DNA of 64,000 nt from Mesonia maritima (GTDB lineage: Bacteria > Bacteroidota > Bacteroidia > Flavobacteriales > Flavobacteriaceae): the NCBI RefSeq assembly GCF_042433895.1, contig NZ_JBHLUA010000004.1, forward strand, positions 142,772 through 206,771. The letters are read 5' to 3'. Of this stretch, positions 52,495 through 61,130 are shown in pieces (the stretch's first letter is position 1; every line of letters starts with the position of its first letter). The notes under the pieces are model-generated. The model saw only the letters and a program-made list of their open reading frames with translations, made no database searches and was not told the DNA's origin. Both the position numbers and the translations under genes were made by a program.

Positions 52495-53448
52495 TTGAAC
52501 GAACTTATCATCGAACTTTCAGAAATTAATCCAAGAGAATTTTTTGGATTGCAAAATGCAAACATCGAGTTGCTTAAAAAATACTTTCCGAAGCTAAAAT
52601 TAGTAGCGAGAGGCAATCAAATAAAAGTTTATGGCGATGAAGAACGCCTAGAAGAATTTGATAAACGCTTTAACATGCTTATGGAACATTTCGGCAAATA
52701 CAATAAACTTGACGAAAATGTAATCGAACGCGTGTTAACTAGTGAAAAAAAGGAAGATTATGAAACTTCAGCAGCAAGTGGCGAAATTTTAGTTCACGGC
52801 GTAAGCGGTCGTCTAATAAAAGCGCAAACCGCCAATCAACGAAAATTGGTAGAACTCTGCGAACAGAATGATATGGTTTTTGCTGTAGGTCCAGCAGGAA
52901 CCGGAAAAACTTATACGGGTGTTGCTTTAGCTGTAAAAGCTTTAAAAGAAAAACAAGTACGTAGAATAATTCTTACGCGACCTGCCGTTGAAGCAGGAGA
53001 GAATTTAGGTTTCTTACCTGGCGATCTAAAAGAAAAACTCGATCCATATATGCAACCTTTATATGATGCATTGCGCGATATGATACCAAGTGAAAAATTA
53101 GATTCATTTATCGAAAAAGGAGTTATACAAATTGCACCGATGGCTTTTATGCGTGGTAGAACCTTAGATAACGCGTTTGTTATTTTAGATGAAGCGCAAA
53201 ATACATCGCACGCGCAAATGAAAATGTTTTTAACCCGAATGGGAAAAAACGCGAAATTTATGATCACCGGCGATCCGGGTCAAGTAGATTTACCGAGTAG
53301 AATAATTTCAGGATTAAAAGAAGCTTTATTAGTACTGAAAAATGTAAAAGGAATCGGCGTAATTTATTTAGATGATAAAGACGTTATTCGTCATAAATTA
53401 GTTAAAAAAGTAATTGCCGCTTATAACGCAATCGAAAATAGAGAATAA
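52495..53448 (+). CDS. phoH: PhoH family protein (ATPase)
   Basis: A 317-residue P-loop protein. An N-terminal domain (about 1-105) resembling a KH-like fold is followed by the PhoH ATPase core with Walker A AVGPAGTGKTYTGVALA, ILTRPAVEAGENLGFLPGDL and Walker B FVILDEAQN, then TRMGKNAKFMITGDPGQVDLP. The function of PhoH is not settled; links to RNA metabolism and phosphate starvation have been proposed. An in-frame stop at 52480-52482 leaves TTG (52495) as the best start. Its stop overlaps the purC start. Confidence 0.92.
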   Translation: MNELIIELSEINPREFFGLQNANIELLKKYFPKLKLVARGNQIKVYGDEERLEEFDKRFNMLMEHFGKYNKLDENVIERVLTSEKKEDYETSAASGEILVHGVSGRLIKAQTANQRKLVELCEQNDMVFAVGPAGTGKTYTGVALAVKALKEKQVRRIILTRPAVEAGENLGFLPGDLKEKLDPYMQPLYDALRDMIPSEKLDSFIEKGVIQIAPMAFMRGRTLDNAFVILDEAQNTSHAQMKMFLTRMGKNAKFMITGDPGQVDLPSRIISGLKEALLVLKNVKGIGVIYLDDKDVIRHKLVKKVIAAYNAIENRE

Positions 53449-54404
53449 TGAGTAACACCATAATAAGTACAGATTATAAATTTCCTAATCAACGAAGCGT
53501 TTATAAGGGAAAAGTTCGTGAAGTTTATATGCTTCAGAATGATAGGGTAATTATGATTGCTACCGATCGTTTAAGCGCTTTCGATACGGTTTTACCAAAA
53601 GGAATTCCGTATAAAGGTCAGATTTTAAATCAAATAGCAACCAAAATGATGGAAGCTACCGAAGATTTAGTTCCCAACTGGCTTGAAGCGACTCCAGATC
53701 CTAATGTTGCTATTGGGAAAATGTGTAAGCCTTTTAAAGTTGAAATGGTAATTCGCGGTTATTTGGCCGGTCATGCTGCTAGAGAATATAAAGCAGGAAA
53801 ACGAACATTATGCGGAGTTTCTCTACCAGAAGGTTTAAAAGAAAACGATAAATTACCGGAACCAATTATCACGCCTTCTACCAAAGCAGATTTAGGTGAT
53901 CACGATGAAGATATTTCTCGAGAGGCAATTCTAGAAAAAAATATTGTAGAAAAAGAAGACTACGAGATTTTAGAAGATTACACCCGAAAACTTTTTGAAC
54001 GCGGAAGTAAATTGGCCAACGAACGCGGATTAATTTTGGTAGATACCAAATATGAATTCGGAAAAACTGCCGATGGAGAAATTGTACTAATCGATGAAAT
54101 TCATACGCCGGATTCTTCTCGTTATTTTTATTTAGAAGGTTATGAAGAACGCCAAAAAAATGGAGAAGAGCAGAAGCAACTTTCCAAAGAATTTGTGCGT
54201 CAATGGTTAATTTCTAAAGGCTTTCAAGGAAAAAAAGGTGATGAATTACCAGAATTAACCGAAGAACACATCACTAAAATTTCCGAACGTTATATTGAAT
54301 TATATGAAAATATTACAGGAGAAAAATTTGAAAAAGCTTCTATCGAAAATATTGAAAAACGAATAGAAAAAAACGTTTTAAATTATTTAGAAAAATCGCT
54401 TTAA
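53448..54404 (+). CDS. purC: phosphoribosylaminoimidazole-succinocarboxamide synthase
   Basis: A 318-residue SAICAR synthase of purine synthesis. It has VYKGKVREVYMLQNDRVIMI, ATDRLSAFDTVLPKGIPYKG, VIRGYLAGHAAREYKAG and LILVDTKYEFGKTADGEIVL, IDEIHTPDSSRYFY: all SAICAR signatures. The length (318 residues) fits the longer, plant/yeast-like form rather than the ~240-residue E. coli form. It is translationally coupled to phoH through a TAATG overlap, an association often seen in Flavobacteriaceae. Confidence 0.96.
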   Translation: MSNTIISTDYKFPNQRSVYKGKVREVYMLQNDRVIMIATDRLSAFDTVLPKGIPYKGQILNQIATKMMEATEDLVPNWLEATPDPNVAIGKMCKPFKVEMVIRGYLAGHAAREYKAGKRTLCGVSLPEGLKENDKLPEPIITPSTKADLGDHDEDISREAILEKNIVEKEDYEILEDYTRKLFERGSKLANERGLILVDTKYEFGKTADGEIVLIDEIHTPDSSRYFYLEGYEERQKNGEEQKQLSKEFVRQWLISKGFQGKKGDELPELTEEHITKISERYIELYENITGEKFEKASIENIEKRIEKNVLNYLEKSL

Positions 54405-54416
54405 ATAAAATTTTGG

Positions 54417-54917
54417 TTAATTGTTATTTTCATAATTATTAACGCGATCTTTCGTGGTTTTTCTTGAATCTCGCATCTGCTGGTTTGTAGTATCTTCAAC
54501 GGTATCTAACGAATCTTTTTGAGTAGTTAACGTTAAAATTTCATCAATCGTCATCGGTATCGTTTTAGTAAATTTAATTACTTTTCTATTATTCAATAGA
54601 ATAACTTTAAAAGTGGCGTCTTTCTCCATCATATCCATGTACTTGTTATAATTATATGCGGTAGAAATATCACTATTGTAGACCGATCGAGCAGCATTTG
54701 GGGTGACGTGAAAAGCAGTTACGCCAAGTGCTTTTAGTTTTTCTCGATTTTCAAAAATTATATCGCGCTGTTGCATCGCAAAGTCATTTTCCATTTCTGT
54801 GGAAGCGAAAACGATGCTATAATTTTCAGTTATATTTTTATCTTTCGGATTTTCCGGAACTTGTGCAGAAGTTACCGCAAATTGAAAGCTTAATAAAAAA
54901 AGTAGTACGTATTTCAT
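54417..54917 (-). CDS. hypothetical exported protein, possibly DUF4174-like
   Basis: A 166-residue protein with a signal peptide (MKYVLLFLLSFQFAVTSAQ). A thioredoxin-like central region is possible: YSIVFASTEMENDFAMQQRD, then TFKVILLNNRKVIKFTKTIP followed by MTIDEILTLT, a pattern resembling DUF4174 but without a confident match. The C-terminal 40 residues are polar and low-complexity. It lies downstream of topoisomerase IB, separated from it by 2 bases, and converges with purC. ATG start. Confidence 0.65.
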   Translation of the reverse strand: MKYVLLFLLSFQFAVTSAQVPENPKDKNITENYSIVFASTEMENDFAMQQRDIIFENREKLKALGVTAFHVTPNAARSVYNSDISTAYNYNKYMDMMEKDATFKVILLNNRKVIKFTKTIPMTIDEILTLTTQKDSLDTVEDTTNQQMRDSRKTTKDRVNNYENNN

Positions 54918-54919
54918 AG

Positions 54920-56008
54920 TTATGAATTTATATTAATTTGAAATTCTTTTATAAGTTCTAAGAGAACTTCTTCGGTTTGAGAGAATTTTTTTGAAACTTT
55001 TTTCGATTTATTTTTTTCTAATTTTTCAAAAGAATCGGTTAACGTTCCTTCTTCATATTTTTCAGCAATTAAAGGATGAACATAATAATTTTTACAAACG
55101 CTTCTGGTATTTCCCAACGCTTCGGCGGTTTCATCGTAAGCTTGAATTAAGTTTTTTTGTGTGTGCTTTTTGGTTTCAGGGATTTCTAAATCTTTTAAAC
55201 TTTCAAAGAAAATTTTAGTTGCTGACCAGGTTCTAAAATCTTTTGCTGAAAAATAAGCGCCTGATAAATCTTGAATATATTCATTAATTAATCCGCTGTC
55301 GATGGAATGTTTTTCACCGTCTTCATCGTAATATTTAAATAATTCCCAACCCGGAATTTCTTCACATTGATTTACAAGTTCAATAAGTTGAGCGTCGTGA
55401 ATATCAATATGATGTTCTTTTCCTTTTTTACCCACAAAATTGAAAGTTAATTCTTCGTCGTGTAAATCGACATGTTTAGAACGTAAAGTTGATAAACCGT
55501 AGGTATGATTAGTTTTTGCGTAATATTGATTCCCGATACGAATGTGTGTTTCTTCCATTAAACGAATAACCAACGCCAAGACTTTTTGCTTTGGCATTCC
55601 TTTTAGTTTTAAATCTTTTTCAACTTGTTCGCGAATGGCAGGAAGCGCTTCGCCGAAAGAAATCATTTTAAAAAATTTAGTCTGATTTTTGATTTTAGAC
55701 CATTCATCATGATAGCGGTAAACTTTTCGCTCTTTATCATCTCTTCCTACAACTTGTAGATGACCATTCTCTAAATGTGTAATTCTCACATTTCTCCAAG
55801 CGGGTGGAATTACAAGACTTTTAATTCTACTTAAACATTTTTCATCACAAACTTTATTTCCTTCTTTATCGGTGTAATAAAATTCTCTTCCGTGTTTGTG
55901 ACGCTGAATGGTTAATTTCTCATCGGTAATGTAAACTAAACCTGTATAATCTGCGATTTGCTGAGGTTCAGCCAAAAGTGTATCTATTTTTTGAGCAGCA
56001 ACTGCCAT
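54920..56008 (-). CDS. DNA topoisomerase IB
   Basis: A 362-residue type IB topoisomerase of the short bacterial (poxvirus-like) form that relaxes supercoils via a 3'-phosphotyrosine. It has an N-terminal domain with YITDEKLTIQRHKHGREFYY and IPPAWRNVRI, then the catalytic domain: ETHIRIGNQYYAK (Arg near 157), the GKKGKEH Lys loop (about 193-199), KDFRTWSATKIF (Arg near 259) and the nucleophile Tyr in SVCKNYYVHP (about 309). All expected catalytic positions are visible. ATG start. Confidence 0.93.
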   Translation of the reverse strand: MAVAAQKIDTLLAEPQQIADYTGLVYITDEKLTIQRHKHGREFYYTDKEGNKVCDEKCLSRIKSLVIPPAWRNVRITHLENGHLQVVGRDDKERKVYRYHDEWSKIKNQTKFFKMISFGEALPAIREQVEKDLKLKGMPKQKVLALVIRLMEETHIRIGNQYYAKTNHTYGLSTLRSKHVDLHDEELTFNFVGKKGKEHHIDIHDAQLIELVNQCEEIPGWELFKYYDEDGEKHSIDSGLINEYIQDLSGAYFSAKDFRTWSATKIFFESLKDLEIPETKKHTQKNLIQAYDETAEALGNTRSVCKNYYVHPLIAEKYEEGTLTDSFEKLEKNKSKKVSKKFSQTEEVLLELIKEFQININS

Positions 56009-56124
56009 AATTTTTCGGTTTTCTCTTGAAAAGATACTTTAATAGCAAGACATTTTGTAATAATTATTTGTGAATAATATTTAAATATTTATTAATTGTT
56101 AGTTTATTAAGAAGTGTTTTTCAC

Positions 56125-56157
56125 AAAAAAACCTCTCAAGATGTTGAGAGGTTTTTT
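56125..56157 (-). terminator. rho-independent terminator after the M42 gene
   Basis: A perfect stem CCTCTCAA / TTGAGAGG with a GATG loop, bordered by A- and T-runs on both sides. It is 20 bases past the stop of the minus-strand M42 peptidase gene and upstream of topoisomerase IB on that strand. Confidence 0.85.
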
Positions 56158-56176
56158 ACAATAATTTCAGAAAAAA

Positions 56177-57265
56177 TTAGTCAAAATAACTAAACGTTTC
56201 TCCTTCTTTTATTTGAAGTAAACTTTCATAAATTAATTTAATAACATTTTCTACATCTTCGCGATGCACCATTTCTACAGTCGTATGCATGTAACGTAAT
56301 GGCAAAGAAATAAGCGAAGAAGCCACGCCACCATTGCTATACGCAAACGCGTCGGTATCGGTTCCTGTCATTCTACTTGCTGCTAAACGTTGAAATGGTA
56401 TTTTTTTATTTTCGGCTGTTTCAATAATCATCTCACGCAATTTATTTTGTACAGCTGGAGCATAACTAATTACCGGTCCGCCGCCAATTTTTGTATCGCC
56501 TTCCTTTTTCTTGTCAATCATTGGCGTGGTAGTATCGTGCGTAACATCGGTAACAATTGCAATATTTGGTTTAATGCGTTGAGTAATCATTTCAGCGCCG
56601 CGTAAACCAATTTCTTCTTGAACTGAATTGGTTATGTACAATCCAAAAGGCAATTCTTTTTTATTTTTTTTCAGTAAACGAGCAACTTCAGCAATCATAA
56701 AACCGCCCATTCTGTTATCTAAAGCACGGCAAACAAATTTATTTTTATTGAGTATAAAAAATTCATCTGGATAAGTTATGACGCAACCTACGTGAACGCC
56801 GAGTTTTTCAACTTCTTCTTTTGTAGAACAACCAACATCTATACAAATATTTTCAATTTTCGGGGCTTGTTCGTCACTTTTATCGCGCGTGTGAATTGCT
56901 GGCCATCCAAAAACACCTTTTACAATTCCGTTTTTGGTATGAATATTTACGCGTTTGGAAGTAGCAATCATATGGTCGCTTCCGCCGTTTCTAATTACAT
57001 AAATAAGTCCGTCGTCAGTAATATAATTTACGTACCAAGAAATTTCATCGGCGTGACCTTCAATGACAACTTTAAATTCTGCTTCGGGATTTATAACACC
57101 TACTGCAGTTCCGTAAGTATCGGTAATAAATTCATCTACATAAGGTTTTAAATAATCCATCCAAAGTTTTTGTCCTTCAGATTCATAACCGGTCGGCGCG
57201 GCATTATTGAGGTATTTTTCTAAAAAGCTTAACGATTCTTTTGTTAAAATTGTTTCCTTTGCCAT
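56177..57265 (-). CDS. M42 family metallopeptidase (aminopeptidase)
   Basis: A 362-residue cytosolic metallo-aminopeptidase of family M42 (FrvX/glutamyl aminopeptidase-like). Metal ligands and catalytic residues are in VVIEGHADEISW (His71, Asp73), CRALDNRMGGFM, TNSVQEEIGLRGA (general base Glu pair), VTDVTHDTTTP and LRYMHTTVEMVHRED. Such enzymes form large dodecamers that trim peptides. ATG start, with no clear promoter box. It is followed by a strong terminator and is monocistronic. Confidence 0.93.
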   Translation of the reverse strand: MAKETILTKESLSFLEKYLNNAAPTGYESEGQKLWMDYLKPYVDEFITDTYGTAVGVINPEAEFKVVIEGHADEISWYVNYITDDGLIYVIRNGGSDHMIATSKRVNIHTKNGIVKGVFGWPAIHTRDKSDEQAPKIENICIDVGCSTKEEVEKLGVHVGCVITYPDEFFILNKNKFVCRALDNRMGGFMIAEVARLLKKNKKELPFGLYITNSVQEEIGLRGAEMITQRIKPNIAIVTDVTHDTTTPMIDKKKEGDTKIGGGPVISYAPAVQNKLREMIIETAENKKIPFQRLAASRMTGTDTDAFAYSNGGVASSLISLPLRYMHTTVEMVHREDVENVIKLIYESLLQIKEGETFSYFD

Positions 57266-57329
57266 ATTGATTTTGCTATGTTTTTCACGAAATTACTAAT
57301 AAAATAGAATCTTCCCGAATCATATTTCT

Positions 57330-57337
57330 TAAATTTG
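57330..57337 (+). promoter_or_regulatory. putative -7 promoter box TAAATTTG
   Basis: TAAATTTG matches TAnnTTTG and lies 35 bases before the TTG start of the DUF4294 gene. No clear upstream TTG at the usual spacing. Confidence 0.4.
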
Positions 57338-57372
57338 GAACAGTTTTCGATGTATTATTTTAAAACTCATAC

Positions 57373-58059
57373 TTGAAATATTTATTTTACATAGCAATGT
57401 TCGTCACTTTTGGGGTTTCTTCACAAACCTTAAAAACTAGATTTGCTGAAGTTGATAAAGCGCAAGATTCTACTAAACAAAGCTTTATAATTATTGAGGA
57501 AGATTCTACCGCCACAATAATGGATGCAATTGATTTAGATGAAGTTTTGGTAGTTGGTGCTTATAAATTTGATAGCAGAAATGAACGCCGACAATATTTA
57601 ATTTTAAAGCGAAAAACCAAAAAAGTTTGGCCTTACGCCGTTTTAGCTTCTACACGATTAAGTGAACTTCAAGAGCGATTATCTAAATTAGAATCGGGTT
57701 ATAAAAAGCGAAAATACACGCGAATTGTACAAAATTATATTGAAGAAGAATTTACTACGGAATTAAAAAAACTGACCAAAACCGAAGGACAAATTTTGGT
57801 GAAATTAATGTACCGCCAAACCGGAGAAACCACTTTTGATATTGTGAAGGAATTAAAAAGCGGCTGGCGTGCGTTTTGGTATAACACAACCGCAAGTCTA
57901 TTTAATATTTCATTGAAGGAAAAATTTGATCCGCTAGAGGTGAAAGAAGATTATTTTATTGAACATATTTTGCGTCGCGGTTTTCAAAAAGGTGATATTG
58001 AAAAACACCCTTCAGCCATCGATATTAATTTTGTGACTTGTATGCAAAAATGGAATTAA
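57373..58059 (+). CDS. DUF4294 domain-containing exported protein
   Basis: A 228-residue protein with a signal-like N-terminus (about 1-18, MKYLFYIAMFVTFGVSSQ). The segment LVVGAYKFDSRNERRQYLIL ... KVWPYAVLASTRL and the helical LKKLTKTEGQILVKLMYRQT followed by GETTFDIVKELKSGWRAFWY are characteristic of DUF4294, conserved in Bacteroidota and of unknown function. An in-frame TAA at 57361-57363 restricts the start to the TTG at 57373. It stands alone between divergent and convergent neighbours. Confidence 0.83.
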   Translation: MKYLFYIAMFVTFGVSSQTLKTRFAEVDKAQDSTKQSFIIIEEDSTATIMDAIDLDEVLVVGAYKFDSRNERRQYLILKRKTKKVWPYAVLASTRLSELQERLSKLESGYKKRKYTRIVQNYIEEEFTTELKKLTKTEGQILVKLMYRQTGETTFDIVKELKSGWRAFWYNTTASLFNISLKEKFDPLEVKEDYFIEHILRRGFQKGDIEKHPSAIDINFVTCMQKWN

Positions 58060-58089
58060 ACTTTTCAATTTTTAATTCTTGAATATATC

Positions 58090-60180
58090 TTATTCAAAAG
58101 ATAAAATTACAAATTCACATCTTCGGTTAATTTCATGTTGTTCTTCTGTGCAAGAATCTTCCGTTTCGCAATAAATAATAGGTTGGGTTTCGCCGTAGCC
58201 TTTCGCGGTAATTCTATTAATATTTATTCCTTTTTCATTAAAATATTCCATTACAGAATTCGACCGTTTTTGGGATAAATTCATATTATATTTATTGTTT
58301 CCGCGGATATCGGTGTGCGTTCCGATTTCTAATTTCATAGTGGGATATTTTTTCAATAAAGCAATTACTTTATCTAAAACTACGCGCGATTCTTTTCTGA
58401 TATACCACAAATCATAATCAAAGTAAATAGGTTCGGTTTTAATTAAAAAACGATCTTTTTTCTCGTCTTTTATAATCGCTTCTTCTTCAACGACAATTTT
58501 TGTAATCCGTTCTTTTTTCGCGGCTTTTTCAGCTTCTATTCTTTTTTGCTCCGCAATTTTTTCAGCTTCTTTTTGCGCTTCTAATTCGCGTTGTTTTCGC
58601 GCAAGATTTTCCTCTTTAATTCGAATTTTTTCAGCTTCACTTAATAATCTTAAGTCTGCTTTTTGTTCTTTTTTCCGAATGCTTGAAGTTTTTAGTTGAA
58701 TTGTATCATTTTGATAATTTTTTTTAGAACCGATTAGTACATAAGAGTTGTTACAATTCACTTTAAAATTGAAATTTGCTTTTTCTCCCGTTATAATACT
58801 GTCTTTTATAATTGAATTCTGAATTAATTTTACGGTAGAATTCGCTAATAATTCGCCGGTAGTTTTATCATAAACAGTTCCGGTAATGAATTGGTAGCAA
58901 TCTTCAATTAGTAACGGAAGTGTTTCCTGAAATTGGTAAATATCATCGCTTCCTTTTCCGCCCGGTCTATTTGAAGAAAAATAACCGCTCGCATTTTTTA
59001 GGTTTTTAAAAAACGCAAAATCATCGTAACCGGAATTTGTCGGTAAACCAATATTGTCGGGCTTTGAAAAAGAATTTTCTTCCGCTTTAGCGATAAAAAT
59101 ATCTAAAAATCCAAATCCTGGATGACCATCTGAAGCGAAATATAAATTTCCTTCTTCATCAATAAACGGAAATTGTTCTTTGTGTTTGGTGTTAATTTTT
59201 GGACCTAAATTTTCAGGATTTTTAAAATCATTAGTGTTTACTTTATACAAATCGAAACTTCCAAAACCGCCGGGTTTATTCGAGGCAAAATAAAGTGTTT
59301 TTCCGTCTGGACTTAGCGCCGGATGTTCGGTAGAGTAGTGGTCGCTATTAATTGGAAGCGAAGTTACATTTTGCCATTTGCCGTTTTTTAATTCGGCTTT
59401 ATAAATTTGTAATTGCGTAACTTTAGTAGAATCTCTTTTCTTTTTTCCGTTTAAATAATTATTTCGTGTAAAATAAACCGTGTTTCCATCAGCAGAAAAA
59501 ACAGCGTTCGATTCATGAAAACGCGTGGTTAAATTTTCGGAAAAAAGTTTTGCTTCAGAAGCAGTATTTAATTCAGCTTCAGGAATTTTATAAAGATTTA
59601 AATATGGAGAATTATTCCAGTAAAAAACTTTATCGAATAAGCCTTGTTTTTTTTCAGCGGAAGCAAAAACAAATTGATCATTCAGAATAGTTCCGCCAAA
59701 TTCTGAATTTTCAGTATTTAAAGGTAAATTTTTTATTTTAAAACGGTTTCCAATTGCTTTTACATTTTCTAAATACTGAAGCCGTTGTCTATATTTTTGT
59801 TGTTCTTCTTCCGTTTTATATGAAAAATCTAGACTTATTTTTTCAGCTTCTTGATAATTTCCCAGCGCTTTTAAGGTTTGTATAAATTGAAATTGATGTT
59901 GTTTATCAAATTTTTCAGGATAACGAGCAGCGAAAATTTTATAATATCGAGCCGCTTTTTTTACTTCAAAAGTGAAATAATAACTATCGGCTAAATTTAG
60001 AAGAATTTCTGGAGTTTGGTATTTACTAATAACTTCTTCATATAGCGGAATTGCCTTTGAATAATAAGTTTTATAAAAATATTGATTAGCTTTTTTTACA
60101 CGAAAATCTTGGGCTTTTGTAAGAGAAGTAAAACTTAGAAAAACGATGCTAAAAAGAAAGAAACGTAAAAAGCGGTTCAT
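58090..60180 (-). CDS. PorE-like OmpA-family protein of a T9SS surface module
   Basis: A 696-residue envelope protein. After a signal peptide (about 1-23) come TPR-like repeats (about 25-130; KANQYFYKTYYSKAIPLYEE), a PD40/WD40-type propeller (about 150-410; ALSPDGKTLYFASNKPGG, and SSNRPGGKGSDDIYQF), a carboxypeptidase-regulatory-like domain (about 430-500; GTVYDKTTGELLANSTVKL), a charged coiled-coil linker (about 510-570) and a C-terminal OmpA domain binding peptidoglycan (IGTHTDIRGNNKYNMNLSQK, NRRCEFVI). This TPR-WD40-CRD-OmpA order is that of PorE. It is 11 bases downstream of the PorP/SprF gene. Confidence 0.88.
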   Translation of the reverse strand: MNRFLRFFLFSIVFLSFTSLTKAQDFRVKKANQYFYKTYYSKAIPLYEEVISKYQTPEILLNLADSYYFTFEVKKAARYYKIFAARYPEKFDKQHQFQFIQTLKALGNYQEAEKISLDFSYKTEEEQQKYRQRLQYLENVKAIGNRFKIKNLPLNTENSEFGGTILNDQFVFASAEKKQGLFDKVFYWNNSPYLNLYKIPEAELNTASEAKLFSENLTTRFHESNAVFSADGNTVYFTRNNYLNGKKKRDSTKVTQLQIYKAELKNGKWQNVTSLPINSDHYSTEHPALSPDGKTLYFASNKPGGFGSFDLYKVNTNDFKNPENLGPKINTKHKEQFPFIDEEGNLYFASDGHPGFGFLDIFIAKAEENSFSKPDNIGLPTNSGYDDFAFFKNLKNASGYFSSNRPGGKGSDDIYQFQETLPLLIEDCYQFITGTVYDKTTGELLANSTVKLIQNSIIKDSIITGEKANFNFKVNCNNSYVLIGSKKNYQNDTIQLKTSSIRKKEQKADLRLLSEAEKIRIKEENLARKQRELEAQKEAEKIAEQKRIEAEKAAKKERITKIVVEEEAIIKDEKKDRFLIKTEPIYFDYDLWYIRKESRVVLDKVIALLKKYPTMKLEIGTHTDIRGNNKYNMNLSQKRSNSVMEYFNEKGININRITAKGYGETQPIIYCETEDSCTEEQHEINRRCEFVILSFE

Positions 60181-60191
60181 AAATTTTAAGT

Positions 60192-61124
60192 TTAAAAGAA
60201 TCGTGGCGATTTGTCGTAGCCATTATTAAACGTGAGATCGAAAAGGATAAAAATTTCGTGACTTCCAGAATTGTAATTTCCGAAATTTGTAGTGGTATAA
60301 TCATAAGCGTAACCGATGCGAAGATTTTGAGTGATGCCAACGTTCATTAAAGCGCTCACAGAATCGTCTATTCTATACGATAAGCCAAGTTCAAATCGAT
60401 TTAGATAACGAACGTTTGTTGAAACATCGAACATTGGTGGAACGCCTTTTACGCTGCGAACCAGAAACGAAGGTTTGAGTTGAAAATCGCTATTTAAATT
60501 AAAAACGTAACCACCAGTTAAATAGAAATGAATTTCTTCTCCGCCAACCCGCTGAATTCCGTCCACTTCATCTAAATGTTTACTCGATAAAAAGTTTGGA
60601 GTAGAAAACCCGACGTAATAATTATCGGTATAAAAAAATACTCCGGAACCGATATTTGGATAGGTTTTATTTAAATTTTCCCGAAATGCGGGATCAGAAC
60701 TTACGCTTCCGCTTTCTAATCTGAAGTTGTTAAAATTAGTATTTAAAAACGTAACACCGGTTTTCAGCCCAAATGCAAGCGTATGTTTTTCTGAAAGTTT
60801 TAAATTATAAGCAAAATCTGCATAAATATTATTTTCCTTTAAAGCGCCATCGCCAATATCGTCAGAAATAAACGAAAGTCCAGTTTCTACTTTTTCATTA
60901 ATAGGAATATGACCAAAAAAAGAAAAAGTTTTTGGAGCGCCAACTGCGCCAACCCATTGCGATCTGTGAAAACTACCTAAATTAATTGTTCCCGGTGTTC
61001 CAGTAGAATATGCGGGATTGATCACATTCATGTTATACATGTAATTTGTGAATTCAGGATCTTGTTGCGCAATTAGAATATTACTAAAAAGGAGAAAAGA
61101 AATATAAAGTAATTTTTTCTTCAT
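60192..61124 (-). CDS. PorP/SprF family T9SS outer-membrane protein
   Basis: A 310-residue outer-membrane barrel with a signal peptide (MKKKLLYISFLLFSNILIAQ). It starts QDPEFTNYMYNMNVINPAYS and SFHRSQWVGAVGAPKTFSFF, the PorP/SprF family signature, and ends in aromatic strands. In F. johnsoniae SprF is needed for secretion and attachment of the adhesin SprB, which carries a type B signal; this homologue sits seven bases downstream of a type B adhesin gene, so it is probably its dedicated partner. ATG start. Confidence 0.92.
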   Translation of the reverse strand: MKKKLLYISFLLFSNILIAQQDPEFTNYMYNMNVINPAYSTGTPGTINLGSFHRSQWVGAVGAPKTFSFFGHIPINEKVETGLSFISDDIGDGALKENNIYADFAYNLKLSEKHTLAFGLKTGVTFLNTNFNNFRLESGSVSSDPAFRENLNKTYPNIGSGVFFYTDNYYVGFSTPNFLSSKHLDEVDGIQRVGGEEIHFYLTGGYVFNLNSDFQLKPSFLVRSVKGVPPMFDVSTNVRYLNRFELGLSYRIDDSVSALMNVGITQNLRIGYAYDYTTTNFGNYNSGSHEIFILFDLTFNNGYDKSPRFF

Positions 61125-61130
61125 TGAATG